Origin: JAVVPO01 sp036655715
GTDB lineage: Bacteria; Bacillota; Clostridia; Lachnospirales; Cellulosilyticaceae
Length of the DNA: 64,000 nt
Direction: 5' to 3'
Assembly (NCBI GenBank): GCA_036655715.1
Contig: JAVVPO010000002.1
Span: 1-64,000, forward strand
The notes under the pieces are model-generated. The model searched no databases, was not told where the DNA came from, and was given only the letters and a program-made list of their open reading frames with translations. Positions 42,854 through 51,772 of this stretch are shown here, piece by piece (the stretch's first letter is position 1; each line of letters starts with the position of its first letter). Made by a program: the position numbers and the translations under genes.

Positions 42854-43402
42854 TTGAGAATAATTAGTGGAAAATGTAGAGGAACAAAGCTTGAAGCCCC
42901 AGGGGGAATGAGTACTAGACCAACTACAGATCGAATTAAAGAAACATTATTTAATATTATAGCCTTTGATTTACCAGGATGTAAGTTTTTGGATTTATTT
43001 GGTGGAAGTGGAGCAATAGGAATAGAAGCTTTAAGTCGTGGAGCAGAAAAAGTTGTATTTATTGACAATGGTCAGGAAGCTACCAAATGTATTAACAAAA
43101 ATTTGCAAAAAACGGGATTGCAAAATTTGGGAATAGTATATAATATAGATGTATATAGTGGTATTAAGAAGTTAGGAAGTCAAAATGCAAAATTTGACAT
43201 TATATTCTTAGACCCACCTTATAATCTAGTAGGGTTAAATGAAATATTTAAGGAAATAGTAGAAAATGATTTGTTAGCTGATAAGGGCTATATCATCTTA
43301 GAAAATGCATCAGAAGCTATAAAAATTGAAAATGAAAAACTAAAGTTAGCTAGAGAAAAAGTGTACAAGACGACAACTTTAAGTTTTTTTGAAAGGATAT
43401 AA
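42854..43402 (+). CDS. rsmD: 16S rRNA (guanine-966 N2) methyltransferase
   Basis: A 182-residue Rossmann methyltransferase. RIISGKCRG opens the protein, FLDLFGGSGAIGIEALSRGA binds SAM, and FLDPPYN is the catalytic DPPY. The start is the TTG at 42854, since AAGGAGG lies seven bases before it; an ATG at 42824 would put the ribosome site inside the gene. The coaD gene follows within five bases, a conserved pair. Confidence 0.95.
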   Translation: MRIISGKCRGTKLEAPGGMSTRPTTDRIKETLFNIIAFDLPGCKFLDLFGGSGAIGIEALSRGAEKVVFIDNGQEATKCINKNLQKTGLQNLGIVYNIDVYSGIKKLGSQNAKFDIIFLDPPYNLVGLNEIFKEIVENDLLADKGYIILENASEAIKIENEKLKLAREKVYKTTTLSFFERI

Positions 43403-43407
43403 GCAAA

Positions 43408-43887
43408 GTGAAAATAGGAATTTACCCAGGAAGTTTTGACCCAGTTACGAAGGGACATATGGATGTTATTGAAAGAGCTTCAAAATTAGTTGATGTTCTT
43501 ATTGTTTCAGTACTCACCAATCCTCATAAGAATTCAGGGATGTTTACTATAGAAGAGAGGATGGATCTACTAAGTAATAGTGCAAAACATATCTCGAATA
43601 TTCAAATTGATTCTTTTTCAGGACTTTTAGTAGACTATGCCAAGGAAAAAGAAGCGTGTGTTATTGTTAGAGGACTAAGAGCGGTAACAGATTTTGAATA
43701 TGAGATGCAAATGGCACAGATTAATAAAAGTCTTTTGCCTGAAGTAGAAACTGTTTTTCTAGTTACCAACGCAGAATATTCTTTTTTAAGTTCAAGTTCA
43801 GTAAGAGAACTTGCTATGTTTAAAGGTAAATTTCATAGCTTAGTTCCAAAGTATGTGGCAAATAAATTAGATGAAAAGTTTCATTAA
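43408..43887 (+). CDS. coaD: Pantetheine-phosphate adenylyltransferase
   Basis: A 159-residue enzyme of coenzyme A synthesis, forming dephospho-CoA from 4'-phosphopantetheine and ATP. The start is GTG. Motifs are YPGSFDPVTKGHMDVI (TxGH), VRGLRAVTDFEYE, and FLSSSSVRELA (ISSS-like). The length is exactly typical. Confidence 0.97.
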   Translation: MKIGIYPGSFDPVTKGHMDVIERASKLVDVLIVSVLTNPHKNSGMFTIEERMDLLSNSAKHISNIQIDSFSGLLVDYAKEKEACVIVRGLRAVTDFEYEMQMAQINKSLLPEVETVFLVTNAEYSFLSSSSVRELAMFKGKFHSLVPKYVANKLDEKFH

Positions 43888-43899
43888 GGAGGCGTTAGC

Positions 43900-44445
43900 G
43901 TGGAATTTAACAAAGAAGCAGAGATAACCTATTTGTTAGATAGGCTAGAAGATGTGTTAGAAGAGGGGAAAGCTACTTTTTTATCTAGCAAAATATCTAT
44001 TGATAGAGATGAAGTATTAGATTATATCAAAGATATTAGACTTAAGTTACCAACAGAGCTGCAACAATCTGTATGGATTGTTGAAGAGCGAAATAAAATT
44101 TTAGCTGAAGCTCAAAATGAAGGACAATTAATCTTGCAAGAAGCCCAAGATACGCTTCAAAAGATGATAGACCAACATGAGATTACTAAGTATGCCGAAG
44201 AAAGAGCTCAGTATATATTAGATGCTGCAAGAAAAGATGCAAGATCAGTACATCTTGGTTCAATTGAGTATGCAGATGAAACGATGAAACAAGTAGAGCA
44301 AAGACTTAAAGGGACTTTAGATGTTATACATAAAGAAGTTCAGGATTTTGAGGCTTATGTAACGGATGTGCTTAGAACGTTATATGATCATAGACAAGAG
44401 TTAAAGGGTGTAGTAACGAATCAGATGAATAATGGAGAACAATAG
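43900..44445 (+). CDS. Coiled-coil protein of unknown function
   Basis: A 181-residue soluble protein starting at GTG (GGAGGCG upstream). It is mainly helical and charged; residues 60-130 resemble the ATPase-subunit-like or DivIVA-like coiled coils seen in clostridial genes at this place (EERNKILAEAQNEGQLILQEAQ). No enzyme motif is present. It follows coaD by 12 bases and is followed by a terminator, so it belongs to the recG-rsmD-coaD unit. Confidence 0.7.
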   Translation: MEFNKEAEITYLLDRLEDVLEEGKATFLSSKISIDRDEVLDYIKDIRLKLPTELQQSVWIVEERNKILAEAQNEGQLILQEAQDTLQKMIDQHEITKYAEERAQYILDAARKDARSVHLGSIEYADETMKQVEQRLKGTLDVIHKEVQDFEAYVTDVLRTLYDHRQELKGVVTNQMNNGEQ

Positions 44446-44451
44446 TATCAA

Positions 44452-44504
44452 AAAAAGGCGATAGGATTAGAGAGGCAAGAAATCTCTTATCTTATCGCCT
44501 TTTT
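44452..44504 (+). terminator. Terminator after the coiled-coil gene
   Basis: AAAAAGGCGATA (from 44452) pairs with TATCGCCTTTTT (44493-44504), with an inner AGAG/CTCT pairing in the loop. Confidence 0.88.
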
Positions 44505-44553
44505 GGGGGCTAAGGCATAGCGTATTAAATGAGTAGGTGTGTATCTTTATTTC

Positions 44554-45693
44554 TTAGGAATACCTCTTTTTAGAAAATAAGTGAGGTAGCTTAGCTTTAC
44601 GTGAGAATGATAAAAGTCTAAAGATAACGATAATGATGCAGATGACCATAATAAGAAAAAGAATAGATGTATTAAAAGAAACAGTGGATGTTTGATTTGT
44701 ATACATGAAGAACATAGGGTAAAGTAGCATGGTATAAATATAAGCAATGACGGCTTGAAAAAACTTAGAAATCATATAAAGGACTAAAGAAAGATTTGAA
44801 CCTTGTAGTAAGTGTGCAGATTGAAATATAACGCAGAACCCACCAAAAGCTATAATGGCAGAAATAAGTGACAGACTTTGAAGAGAAAAATTATTTGTAG
44901 TGCAGATTAAAGCAACACCATTGGAAAATTCAAAGCTTCCTAAGAGAATGCTAGATAAAAAATCTGGAGATAAGTGCAATGAAGTTGATAGGGAGGCTGT
45001 TGCATTTTGAATAAGTATAGAGGATTTTAGAATACTAATAATAACGGAGAAGAAAATAATATACCCACCTACATAAACGATGGTGTCCATAGCATTCTGT
45101 ACAGCACTTGTGAAGGCTACGGAAAAATTAGGTGACTGAGCAGCGTATGGTGCTACTTGGCATGCAGAGGAGATGGGCTCGACAGGTGTATAGAATCTAA
45201 AGAGTAATAACATGGTAAAAGCTGATAAAATATGTATAATGACTAAGAAATAGCCGATTTGAGGAGATTTAAGAAGAATACTCCCCACAGTGCCTATAAT
45301 AAATAGACAACCACAGTTATTGGCAAAACAAAAGGTTTTCTGAGCTTCTAAGAAGGATATAGACTTGGTATCTAGAAGTTGTTTGCTAAGTTTGGCTCCA
45401 GTAGGATACCCGCCTATAACTCCCATAATAAAAGTTAAGAAGCTACCGCCAGAGATTTTGAAAAGTTTAGAGGTAATAGGGTGAATAAGATGACTCACTT
45501 TAAAAATAACCCCTAAGTTAAATAGCATATTAGTCAGAATGATAAAAGGTAAGAGTGAAGGAAGAAGTTTGTTAAACCAAAGAAGTAGGCCAGATTCGGC
45601 GCCTTTGATACAAATTTCAGGGAAAAGTAAGATGTTTAACATAACAAGTACAATTAAAAGTGTAACGAATAAGGTAGAAAGTTTTTTTTTCAT
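44554..45693 (-). CDS. ylbJ: Sporulation integral membrane protein YlbJ
   Basis: A 379-residue polytopic protein with paired Gate-type domains. NKLLPSLLPFIILTNML, MGVIGGYPTGAKLSKQL and FANNCGCLFIIGTVG match YlbJ, which is made under the mother-cell sporulation sigma factor in Bacillus and is needed for heat-resistant spores. Its location between coaD and ylbM equals that in Bacillus. AGGAGG lies before the ATG on the minus strand. With spoVM it supports endospore formation. Confidence 0.92.
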   Translation of the reverse strand: MKKKLSTLFVTLLIVLVMLNILLFPEICIKGAESGLLLWFNKLLPSLLPFIILTNMLFNLGVIFKVSHLIHPITSKLFKISGGSFLTFIMGVIGGYPTGAKLSKQLLDTKSISFLEAQKTFCFANNCGCLFIIGTVGSILLKSPQIGYFLVIIHILSAFTMLLLFRFYTPVEPISSACQVAPYAAQSPNFSVAFTSAVQNAMDTIVYVGGYIIFFSVIISILKSSILIQNATASLSTSLHLSPDFLSSILLGSFEFSNGVALICTTNNFSLQSLSLISAIIAFGGFCVIFQSAHLLQGSNLSLVLYMISKFFQAVIAYIYTMLLYPMFFMYTNQTSTVSFNTSILFLIMVICIIIVIFRLLSFSRKAKLPHLFSKKRYS

Positions 45694-45788
45694 AGGTGCC
45701 TCCTGGAATTTTAAATGCTTGTACTCTAAATTCTATGACAAGCTTTTGGAAAAAATGAAAAGGTCTGTGAGAATTTTAAATATAAATA

Positions 45789-45832
45789 GCAAAAGCCTCA
45801 AGCTATTCTTTAAAATAGCTTGAGGCTTTTGC
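45789..45832. terminator. Terminator between ylbJ and tmcAL
   Basis: A 19-base stem (45789-45807 with 45814-45832) separates the two minus-strand genes and ends transcription of the upstream gene tmcAL. Confidence 0.85.
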
Positions 45833-45847
45833 ATCATGAAAATAATA

Positions 45848-47086
45848 TTAATCTATAACAAGGAAACTCTGAGAAAAATCTTGATTGTAGAAAGAGGGAA
45901 GTTCTTTGCCTAAATAGTAAAGGTTAGTTGCATGTATCTCATAATCTATAAGGCATTTAGCTTCGGGGGAGAGTTTGTTGTAAACTTTACCTAGATTAGT
46001 GATAACAGGAACGGTAGACGCTTTAGAAAGCGCAGAAAGAAGAGGCAAAGAATCTTTTTTACAACCTAGTACTCTAATATAGGGAATCCAATCCAATTTT
46101 TCTAAGCTATCTAAATCATTTTGTTTAACATCCAATAAAATTTTTAGAATAGCCCTATGAACAGTAGCGCGGCTATAAGTCTTAGAAGTCACTTCGTCAA
46201 TAATATCAGAAGCCTTTAAATGTTTAAGATAAGCATTGTAAATGGAGTGGCATAAATTTTTTGGAATATCCCACAAAGAATATAAATCATCTAAGGTGGA
46301 AAATATAAGCTTATGATGTAAAATCATAGAAAAATTATCCAGTGAAGGAGATGTGTTAGCATTTTGTAAGAGTAAATCAAAAGAATGACTAGGCATGGTG
46401 CATTCTATATCTTCTATATTGGAAGATTTAAACTGATTTCTAATGGCGGTTGCAGAAGCAATAGACGCGTGAATAGAAGTATCGTGATAATGGGAAGTTT
46501 TGCGTTTGATAGTAATAGGTTTAATGCTCGATTGATATTTAATAAGTGCCTTGATATATTCAATACCTAATATATTATTAGGATTATTAAGAAGCGATTC
46601 TAAATGAGCGTGAGAGGATGTCCCCTGTTTTCTAAGATAATCTATAAGTGCTAGCTCGCGTGATTTAGGATAGCTTGTACCTGTGTTAAGATAGGTTTTA
46701 ATGAGAGAAGATAGCTCGGGCGATTCATGGACTAAGGTATGAGCTATTTCTTGCATAAGCGTAATATCATCTATCTCAGAGCCAAAGCATAGGCTATTTA
46801 CAATGCCGCTCTTGTGAAAGACTGAGATTGCAGCCTCAGCAAAGCGCTCAGCACTAGCTGTAGCAAAGGGGAAAGGAAGCTCAAGTACCATGTCTACCCC
46901 ACATTTAAGCGCCATTTGCGTTCTAGTATATTTATCAACGATACAAGGGTTACCTCTTTGAGCAAAGTTGCCACTCATAACCGCTATTATTTTATCACAG
47001 CCTGCTAGTTTTTTTGTTTGTGTAAGTTGATAAAGATGTCCATTGTGAAAAGGATTATATTCAGCGACGATGCCAGTAACATGCAT
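45848..47086 (-). CDS. tmcAL: tRNA(Met) cytidine acetate ligase TmcAL (YlbM)
   Basis: A 412-residue protein with a nucleotidyltransferase start, GIVAEYNPFHNGHLYQL, carrying the HxGH motif, then VMSGNFAQRGNP and ELPFPFATASAE. TmcAL activates acetate with ATP and attaches it to the wobble cytidine of elongator tRNA-Met, keeping decoding strict. AGGAGG lies before the ATG. It stands beside pta and ackA, though this order probably reflects general synteny rather than acetate metabolism. Confidence 0.94.
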   Translation of the reverse strand: MHVTGIVAEYNPFHNGHLYQLTQTKKLAGCDKIIAVMSGNFAQRGNPCIVDKYTRTQMALKCGVDMVLELPFPFATASAERFAEAAISVFHKSGIVNSLCFGSEIDDITLMQEIAHTLVHESPELSSLIKTYLNTGTSYPKSRELALIDYLRKQGTSSHAHLESLLNNPNNILGIEYIKALIKYQSSIKPITIKRKTSHYHDTSIHASIASATAIRNQFKSSNIEDIECTMPSHSFDLLLQNANTSPSLDNFSMILHHKLIFSTLDDLYSLWDIPKNLCHSIYNAYLKHLKASDIIDEVTSKTYSRATVHRAILKILLDVKQNDLDSLEKLDWIPYIRVLGCKKDSLPLLSALSKASTVPVITNLGKVYNKLSPEAKCLIDYEIHATNLYYLGKELPSFYNQDFSQSFLVID

Positions 47087-47178
47087 AAAATGTATTCCTC
47101 CTATGAAAATTATTAATAATGAACTTTATTGTATAACAAAGTTTTTGAAAATTAAAGCAGGAAATTTTGAATTGACTC

Positions 47179-47207
47179 TTGTATACATGGAATACATTTA
47201 CTATAAT
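47179..47207 (+). promoter_or_regulatory. Promoter of pta-ackA
   Basis: TTGTAT (47179-47184) and TATAAT (47202-47207) are 17 bases apart, about 47 bases before pta. No catabolite control site was recognised. Confidence 0.6.
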
Positions 47208-47254
47208 AGGATAGAGAGTAACCTATAAAGGAAAATTTTGAAAGGGGTTTTTTT

Positions 47255-48250
47255 ATGTCTTTTTTACAAAACATTAAAGAGCGTGCACAGAATGACAAGA
47301 AAACAATCGTATTACCAGAAACTGGTGATATGCGTACATTAAATGCCGCTCATACAATTTTAGAAGAAAAACTTGCAAACCTTATTCTAATTGGGAATAA
47401 AGAAGAGATTTTAGCAAAATCAGAAGGATTAAATTTAAGCGAAGCTCAAATTGTAGATCCAGCTGATTTTGTTGAAATGGAAGCTTATGTAAATAAACTT
47501 GTAGAACTTAGAGGCTCAAAAGGAATGACTTCTGAGAAAGCCGCAGAGATTCTTGTAAAAGATTCATTATTCTTAGGCGTTATGATGGTAAAACAAGGAA
47601 TGGCAGATGGAATGGTTGCTGGTGCAGCTAACTCAACAGCTAACGTACTTAGACCATCACTACAAATCTTAAAAACAGCTCCAGGTACAAAACTTGTATC
47701 ATCATTCTTTGTAATGGTAGTGCCAGATTGTGAAATGGGAGCAAATGGTACATTTGTATTTTCTGACTGTGGACTTAACCAAAATCCAAACTCAGAAGAA
47801 CTTGCAGCTATTGCACAAAGTTCAGCAGCAAGCTTTAGTCAATTAGTAGGTGAAGAACCTATCGTAGCTATGCTTTCACATTCTACATACGGTAGTGCAA
47901 AACATGTAGATGTAGATAAAGTAGTAGAAGCGACAAGAATTGCTAAAGAAATGGCTCCGGAACTTAAAATTGATGGGGAGCTTCAATTAGATGCTGCTAT
48001 CGTTAAAGAAGTTGGACAAGCTAAAGCACCAGAAAGCAAAGTAGCTGGACAAGCTAACGTACTTGTATTCCCAGACTTAGATGCTGGTAATATTGGATAC
48101 AAACTTGTTCAAAGACTTGCAAAAGCAGAAGCTTATGGACCAGTAACACAAGGAATAGCAAAGCCTGTTAACGATTTATCTCGTGGATGTAGCGCAGAAG
48201 ATATCGTAGGGGTAGTAGCTATTACAGCAGTACAAGCACAAAGCAATTAA
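47255..48250 (+). CDS. pta: Phosphate acetyltransferase
   Basis: A 331-residue enzyme converting acetyl-CoA and phosphate to acetyl phosphate. KKTIVLPETGDMRTL near the start, MADGMVAGAANSTANVLRP, and the C-terminal VFPDLDAGNIGYKLVQRLA are family features. GAAAGGGG lies before the ATG. With ackA it yields ATP and acetate, the main fermentation route for energy. Codon use is richer in GC-ending codons than its neighbours, as expected for a highly expressed gene. Confidence 0.97.
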   Translation: MSFLQNIKERAQNDKKTIVLPETGDMRTLNAAHTILEEKLANLILIGNKEEILAKSEGLNLSEAQIVDPADFVEMEAYVNKLVELRGSKGMTSEKAAEILVKDSLFLGVMMVKQGMADGMVAGAANSTANVLRPSLQILKTAPGTKLVSSFFVMVVPDCEMGANGTFVFSDCGLNQNPNSEELAAIAQSSAASFSQLVGEEPIVAMLSHSTYGSAKHVDVDKVVEATRIAKEMAPELKIDGELQLDAAIVKEVGQAKAPESKVAGQANVLVFPDLDAGNIGYKLVQRLAKAEAYGPVTQGIAKPVNDLSRGCSAEDIVGVVAITAVQAQSN

Positions 48251-48288
48251 TATATTATATATAATACAAAACTCAAGGAGTGAATAGC

Positions 48289-49482
48289 ATGAAAGTATTA
48301 GTAGTAAACTGTGGTAGTTCATCATTAAAATACCAATTATTAAACATGGAAAACGAGACTGAAATCGCAAAAGGTATTTGTGAGAGAATCGGGATTGATG
48401 GATCATTCATCAAACATACAACAGAAGGACAAGACTCTGTTAAAGTAGCATGTGATTTCCCAACTCATAAAGAAGCACTTGCAAAAATGATCGAGATGTT
48501 AATATCTGGTGAAACAGCTTGTATTACATCTGTAGATGAAATTGATGCAGTAGGACACAGAGTTGTTCACGGTGGAGAAAAATTCGCAGCTTCAGTAATT
48601 ATTACAGAAGAAGTAGAAGAAGCTATGAGGGAGTGTATTGATCTTGCACCTCTTCACAATCCAGCTAACTTATTAGGAATCGATGCTTGTCGTGAACTTA
48701 TGCCAAATGCACCACAAGTAGGAGTATTTGATACTGCTTTCCACCAGACAATGCCTAAAGAAGCATTTATGTACGCTATTCCACAAAAATTCTACAAAAA
48801 GTATGGTGTGCGTAAATATGGTTTCCATGGCACATCACACAAATATGTATCTCAAAGAGTAGCAGCTATGCTGAATAAACCAATTGAAGATACAAAAATC
48901 ATTGTATGTCACTTAGGAAACGGAGCAAGTGTATGTGCAGTTGATGGCGGTAAATCTGTAGAAACATCTATGGGATTCACTCCACTTGCAGGTCTTGCAA
49001 TGGGAACTAGATCAGGTGATATCGATCCAGCTATCGTTACTTTCTTAATGGAAAAAGAAGGTTTAACAGCTAAAGAAATCGATAATATGTTAAACAAAGA
49101 ATCAGGTGTTGTAGCACTTTCACAACTTGGAAGTGATTTTAGAGAAATCGAAGATGGTGTTGTAGCTGGAGATGCTGCATGTAGATTTACTATGGACGCA
49201 TACCAACACAGACTTGTATCTTACATTGGAGCATACGCTGCAATCATGAATGGCGTAGATGCTATTGCATTTGCAGGTGGTCTTGGTGAAAACAACGCAA
49301 TCATGAGAGAAGAATTAGCTAAAATGCTTAGTTGGATGGGCGTAGAGATAGATGTTGAGAAAAACAAATGTCGCGGCGTAGAAAGAGATTTATCTACAGC
49401 AGATGCAAAAGTTCGCATGATGTTAGTTCCAACTAATGAAGAGCTTATGATTGCAAGAGATGCAGTAGCATTAGTTAAATAA
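48289..49482 (+). CDS. ackA: Acetate kinase
   Basis: A 397-residue enzyme forming ATP and acetate from acetyl phosphate. VLVVNCGSSSLKYQL starts the ASKHA fold; GHRVVHGGEKF, FHGTSHKYVS, CHLGNGASVCAV and TGGLGENN-like FAGGLGENNA follow. The ATG at 48289 has AAGGAG eight bases upstream; a GTG at 48280 is less likely. It lies 38 bases after pta on the same transcript. Confidence 0.97.
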   Translation: MKVLVVNCGSSSLKYQLLNMENETEIAKGICERIGIDGSFIKHTTEGQDSVKVACDFPTHKEALAKMIEMLISGETACITSVDEIDAVGHRVVHGGEKFAASVIITEEVEEAMRECIDLAPLHNPANLLGIDACRELMPNAPQVGVFDTAFHQTMPKEAFMYAIPQKFYKKYGVRKYGFHGTSHKYVSQRVAAMLNKPIEDTKIIVCHLGNGASVCAVDGGKSVETSMGFTPLAGLAMGTRSGDIDPAIVTFLMEKEGLTAKEIDNMLNKESGVVALSQLGSDFREIEDGVVAGDAACRFTMDAYQHRLVSYIGAYAAIMNGVDAIAFAGGLGENNAIMREELAKMLSWMGVEIDVEKNKCRGVERDLSTADAKVRMMLVPTNEELMIARDAVALVK

Positions 49483-49486
49483 TACG

Positions 49487-49515
49487 TTGACAAATAATCT
49501 TCAAATATGTATAAT
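49487..49515 (+). promoter_or_regulatory. Consensus promoter of yceD-rpmF-plsX
   Basis: TTGACA and TATAAT with a 17-base spacer start directly after the ackA stop codon. This supports a short leader and the later ATG at 49547 for yceD. Confidence 0.88.
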
Positions 49516-49546
49516 TACAGAAGTGTTACCTAGTGGAGTGAAAACA

Positions 49547-50056
49547 ATGAAGATTAATATCCAAACACTTATTAACAAAACTGAATTAGAATTTGCAGAG
49601 GAAACAACAGTTTCACTGAAAAATCTACATTTAGGAAGTGAAAAAACGGATTATGTAGCAAAGGTTTACGGAACAGTTATCAAGCAAGGCAACAAGTATT
49701 TGGTGTCTGGGGAGATAGATGTAACTGTAAAATTGCTATGTGATAGGTGCATGCATGAATTTGATTATCCTATTCATGCTGATTTATACAGTGAATTTTC
49801 ATCAGATAATCAATATGCTGGTGAGAATGACGATGTAAAACCAGTAATCAAGTCAAGCATTGATTTGTCAGATGATATATTAGAAGCTATTGTTGTAGAA
49901 GTTCCGATGAAATGTTTATGTAGTAAAGATTGCAAAGGAATGTGTAAAAACTGTGGCGCTAATTTAAATCATTCAGTTTGTGAATGCGAATCAGCTGATA
50001 TAGATCTTCGACTAGAGCAATTAAAAGATATTTTTCGTGGCAACAACGAAAAATAG
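49547..50056 (+). CDS. yceD: YceD / DUF177 family protein
   Basis: A 169-residue protein starting at the ATG at 49547 (GGAGTG upstream); longer readings start inside the promoter. The DUF177 core has LLCDRCMHEFDYPI and a cysteine-rich end, CLCSKDCKGMCKNCGANLN, resembling a zinc site. YceD is regularly found before rpmF and plsX and has been tied to rRNA accumulation in plants and bacteria; its exact job is unsettled. Confidence 0.9.
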   Translation: MKINIQTLINKTELEFAEETTVSLKNLHLGSEKTDYVAKVYGTVIKQGNKYLVSGEIDVTVKLLCDRCMHEFDYPIHADLYSEFSSDNQYAGENDDVKPVIKSSIDLSDDILEAIVVEVPMKCLCSKDCKGMCKNCGANLNHSVCECESADIDLRLEQLKDIFRGNNEK

Positions 50057-50080
50057 GATTACTTGAGGAGGTGTAACAAA

Positions 50081-50257
50081 ATGGCAGTACCAAAAAGAAA
50101 AACGTCCAAAGCCAGAAGAAATCAACGTAAAGCTAACTGGAAACTCTCTCCACTTAACTTAGTTAAATGTTCTAAATGTGGTGAATTAATGATGCCACAC
50201 CGTGTATGTAAAGCATGTGGTTCTTACGCTAACCGCGTTGTAATTAAAGTAGATTAA
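50081..50257 (+). CDS. rpmF: 50S ribosomal protein L32
   Basis: A 58-residue protein, MAVPKRKTSKARRNQR at the start and a zinc ribbon with CSKCG and CKACG. GAGGAGGTG lies before the ATG at 50081. It is part of the yceD-rpmF-plsX block, which links ribosome and lipid synthesis genes in many bacteria. Confidence 0.96.
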   Translation: MAVPKRKTSKARRNQRKANWKLSPLNLVKCSKCGELMMPHRVCKACGSYANRVVIKVD

Positions 50258-50266
50258 TTCTATATC

Positions 50267-50295
50267 AAAGGGCAGCTAATAGCTGCCCTTTGCAT
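50267..50295 (+). terminator. Terminator after rpmF
   Basis: AAAGGGCAGCT (50267-50277) pairs with AGCTGCCCTTT (50281-50291), with a three-base loop. The following T-run is interrupted, so some transcripts may continue into plsX. Confidence 0.75.
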
Positions 50296-50334
50296 ATTTT
50301 ATCCAATAGTAGAGAAAGATAAAGGGTGATGGAT

Positions 50335-51324
50335 GTGCCAAAGATAGCAGTTGATGTAATGAGTGGTGATTATGCACCAGATGAATTAATTAAAGGATGT
50401 GCTAAAGCATCTAAAGATACTTCATGTGTAATTGTTTTAGTGGGTAAAGAACAAGCCATTAATGAAGCTCTTAAAAGTTGTACATATAATGAGAGCAAAA
50501 TTGAAATAGTAAATGCAGATGACATCATTACAATGGAAGACTCACCAGTGACTGCAATAAGAACTAAAAAAGATTCTTCAATGGTTATAGGACTTAAACT
50601 CTTAAAAGAAAAAAAAGTAGATGGTTTTGTGTGTGCGGGAAATACCGGAGCACTCTTAGCTGGAGCTACACTTATTGTAGGACGAATAAAAGGAGTTGAA
50701 AGACCTGCCCTAGCTCCTCTTATACCAACTAAAAGAGGTAACACGCTATTGATAGATTGTGGAGCAAACATGGATGCTAAGCCTTCTTATTTAACTCAGT
50801 TTGCTAGAATGGGAACTGTGTATATGGAAGAATGCCTTGGAGTGAAAAATCCAAAGGTAGGGCTTATTAACGTGGGGACAGAAGAAGAAAAAGGCAACAC
50901 CCTTACAAAAGAAGCGTTCGGACTACTTAAGGTAGATGAAAAAGTGAATTTTATTGGCAATATAGAAGCAAGAGAAATTCCATCAGGTGAAGCAGATATA
51001 CTAGTGTGTGATGCTTTTGTTGGAAATGTGATTTTGAAGTTTATGGAAGGATTTGGACTGTGGGTATTTTCTATGCTTAAAACTGAATTTACTAGAAATA
51101 TTAAAAGTAAATTAGCAGCACTTATGCTGAAAAAGAACATCTATAACATTAAAAATAAATTTAGCTACTCTGATAAAGGTGGTGCTCCACTTTTAGGCGT
51201 TAATGGACTTGTTGTAAAAACTCATGGTAATTCTAAAGAAAAAGAGATTTACAGTACTATTATGCAAACAGAAGAATTTATTAATAATGGACTTATAAAA
51301 AAAATCGCATCTAAACTTCAATAA
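50335..51324 (+). CDS. plsX: Phosphate acyltransferase PlsX
   Basis: About 329 residues. The enzyme makes acyl phosphate from acyl-ACP for phospholipid synthesis. KIAVDVMSGDYAPDE near the start, CAGNTGALLAGATLIVGRI, and DAFVGNVILKFMEG are conserved. The GTG at 50335 has AGGG eight bases upstream; an ATG at 50329 and a GTG at 50326 are too near that site. The acpP gene follows, as usual. Confidence 0.95.
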   Translation: MPKIAVDVMSGDYAPDELIKGCAKASKDTSCVIVLVGKEQAINEALKSCTYNESKIEIVNADDIITMEDSPVTAIRTKKDSSMVIGLKLLKEKKVDGFVCAGNTGALLAGATLIVGRIKGVERPALAPLIPTKRGNTLLIDCGANMDAKPSYLTQFARMGTVYMEECLGVKNPKVGLINVGTEEEKGNTLTKEAFGLLKVDEKVNFIGNIEAREIPSGEADILVCDAFVGNVILKFMEGFGLWVFSMLKTEFTRNIKSKLAALMLKKNIYNIKNKFSYSDKGGAPLLGVNGLVVKTHGNSKEKEIYSTIMQTEEFINNGLIKKIASKLQ

Positions 51325-51338
51325 TATCTAAAATCATA

Positions 51339-51367
51339 TTGACTACAAAAGTAGTATATACTATTAT
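51339..51367 (+). promoter_or_regulatory. Promoter of acpP with a palindrome over the -10 region
   Basis: TTGACT (51339-51344) and TATTAT (51362-51367) are 17 bases apart. A 12-base palindrome, TAGTATATACTA (about 51352-51363), sits at the edge of the -10 box and could be an operator for a lipid regulator such as FapR; that is only a suggestion. Confidence 0.55.
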
Positions 51368-51398
51368 CAAAGTATAAATTTTTATAAGAGGTGTTAAT

Positions 51399-51635
51399 AT
51401 GGTATTTGAGAAAATCAGAGAAATTATTAGTGAACAACTTAATATTTCAGAAGGAGATGTAACTCTAGAAACATCTTTTAGGGATGACTTAAATGCAGAT
51501 TCTCTAGATATTTTTCAAATTGTGATGGCAATAGAAGAAGAATTTGAAATGGAAATCTCAAACGATGAAGTAGAAGGTATAACTACAGTAGGAGAAATTG
51601 TAGAATATATCAAAGAACAAAAAGGATTAGATTGA
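51399..51635 (+). CDS. acpP: Acyl carrier protein
   Basis: A 78-residue acidic four-helix protein. DDLNADSLDIFQIV contains the serine that carries the phosphopantetheine arm. The start FEKIREIISEQL is typical. AAGAGGTG lies before the ATG. It supplies acyl chains for fatty acid synthesis and to PlsX. Its own promoter and terminator enclose it. Confidence 0.96.
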   Translation: MVFEKIREIISEQLNISEGDVTLETSFRDDLNADSLDIFQIVMAIEEEFEMEISNDEVEGITTVGEIVEYIKEQKGLD

Positions 51636-51640
51636 TGAGC

Positions 51641-51663
51641 AGCCTCGCTAAGCGGGGCTTTTC
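51641..51663 (+). terminator. Terminator after acpP
   Basis: AGCCTCGC pairs with GCGGGGCT (one G-U pair) around a TAA loop, followed by four Ts. Confidence 0.88.
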
Positions 51664-51772
51664 GTATATTACTGATTAAGTAGAATGTTGAGTAACTAAC
51701 ATTTTTGATTATTAAACATTCTATTTAAATAGCTGCACATACTATTTAAAAGAGAAGAAAAGAGATGATATA

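Noticed and set aside
47172..47177. TTGACT as the -35 box of pta
   Set aside because: Its spacing to TATAAT is 24 bases; TTGTAT at 47179 fits better.
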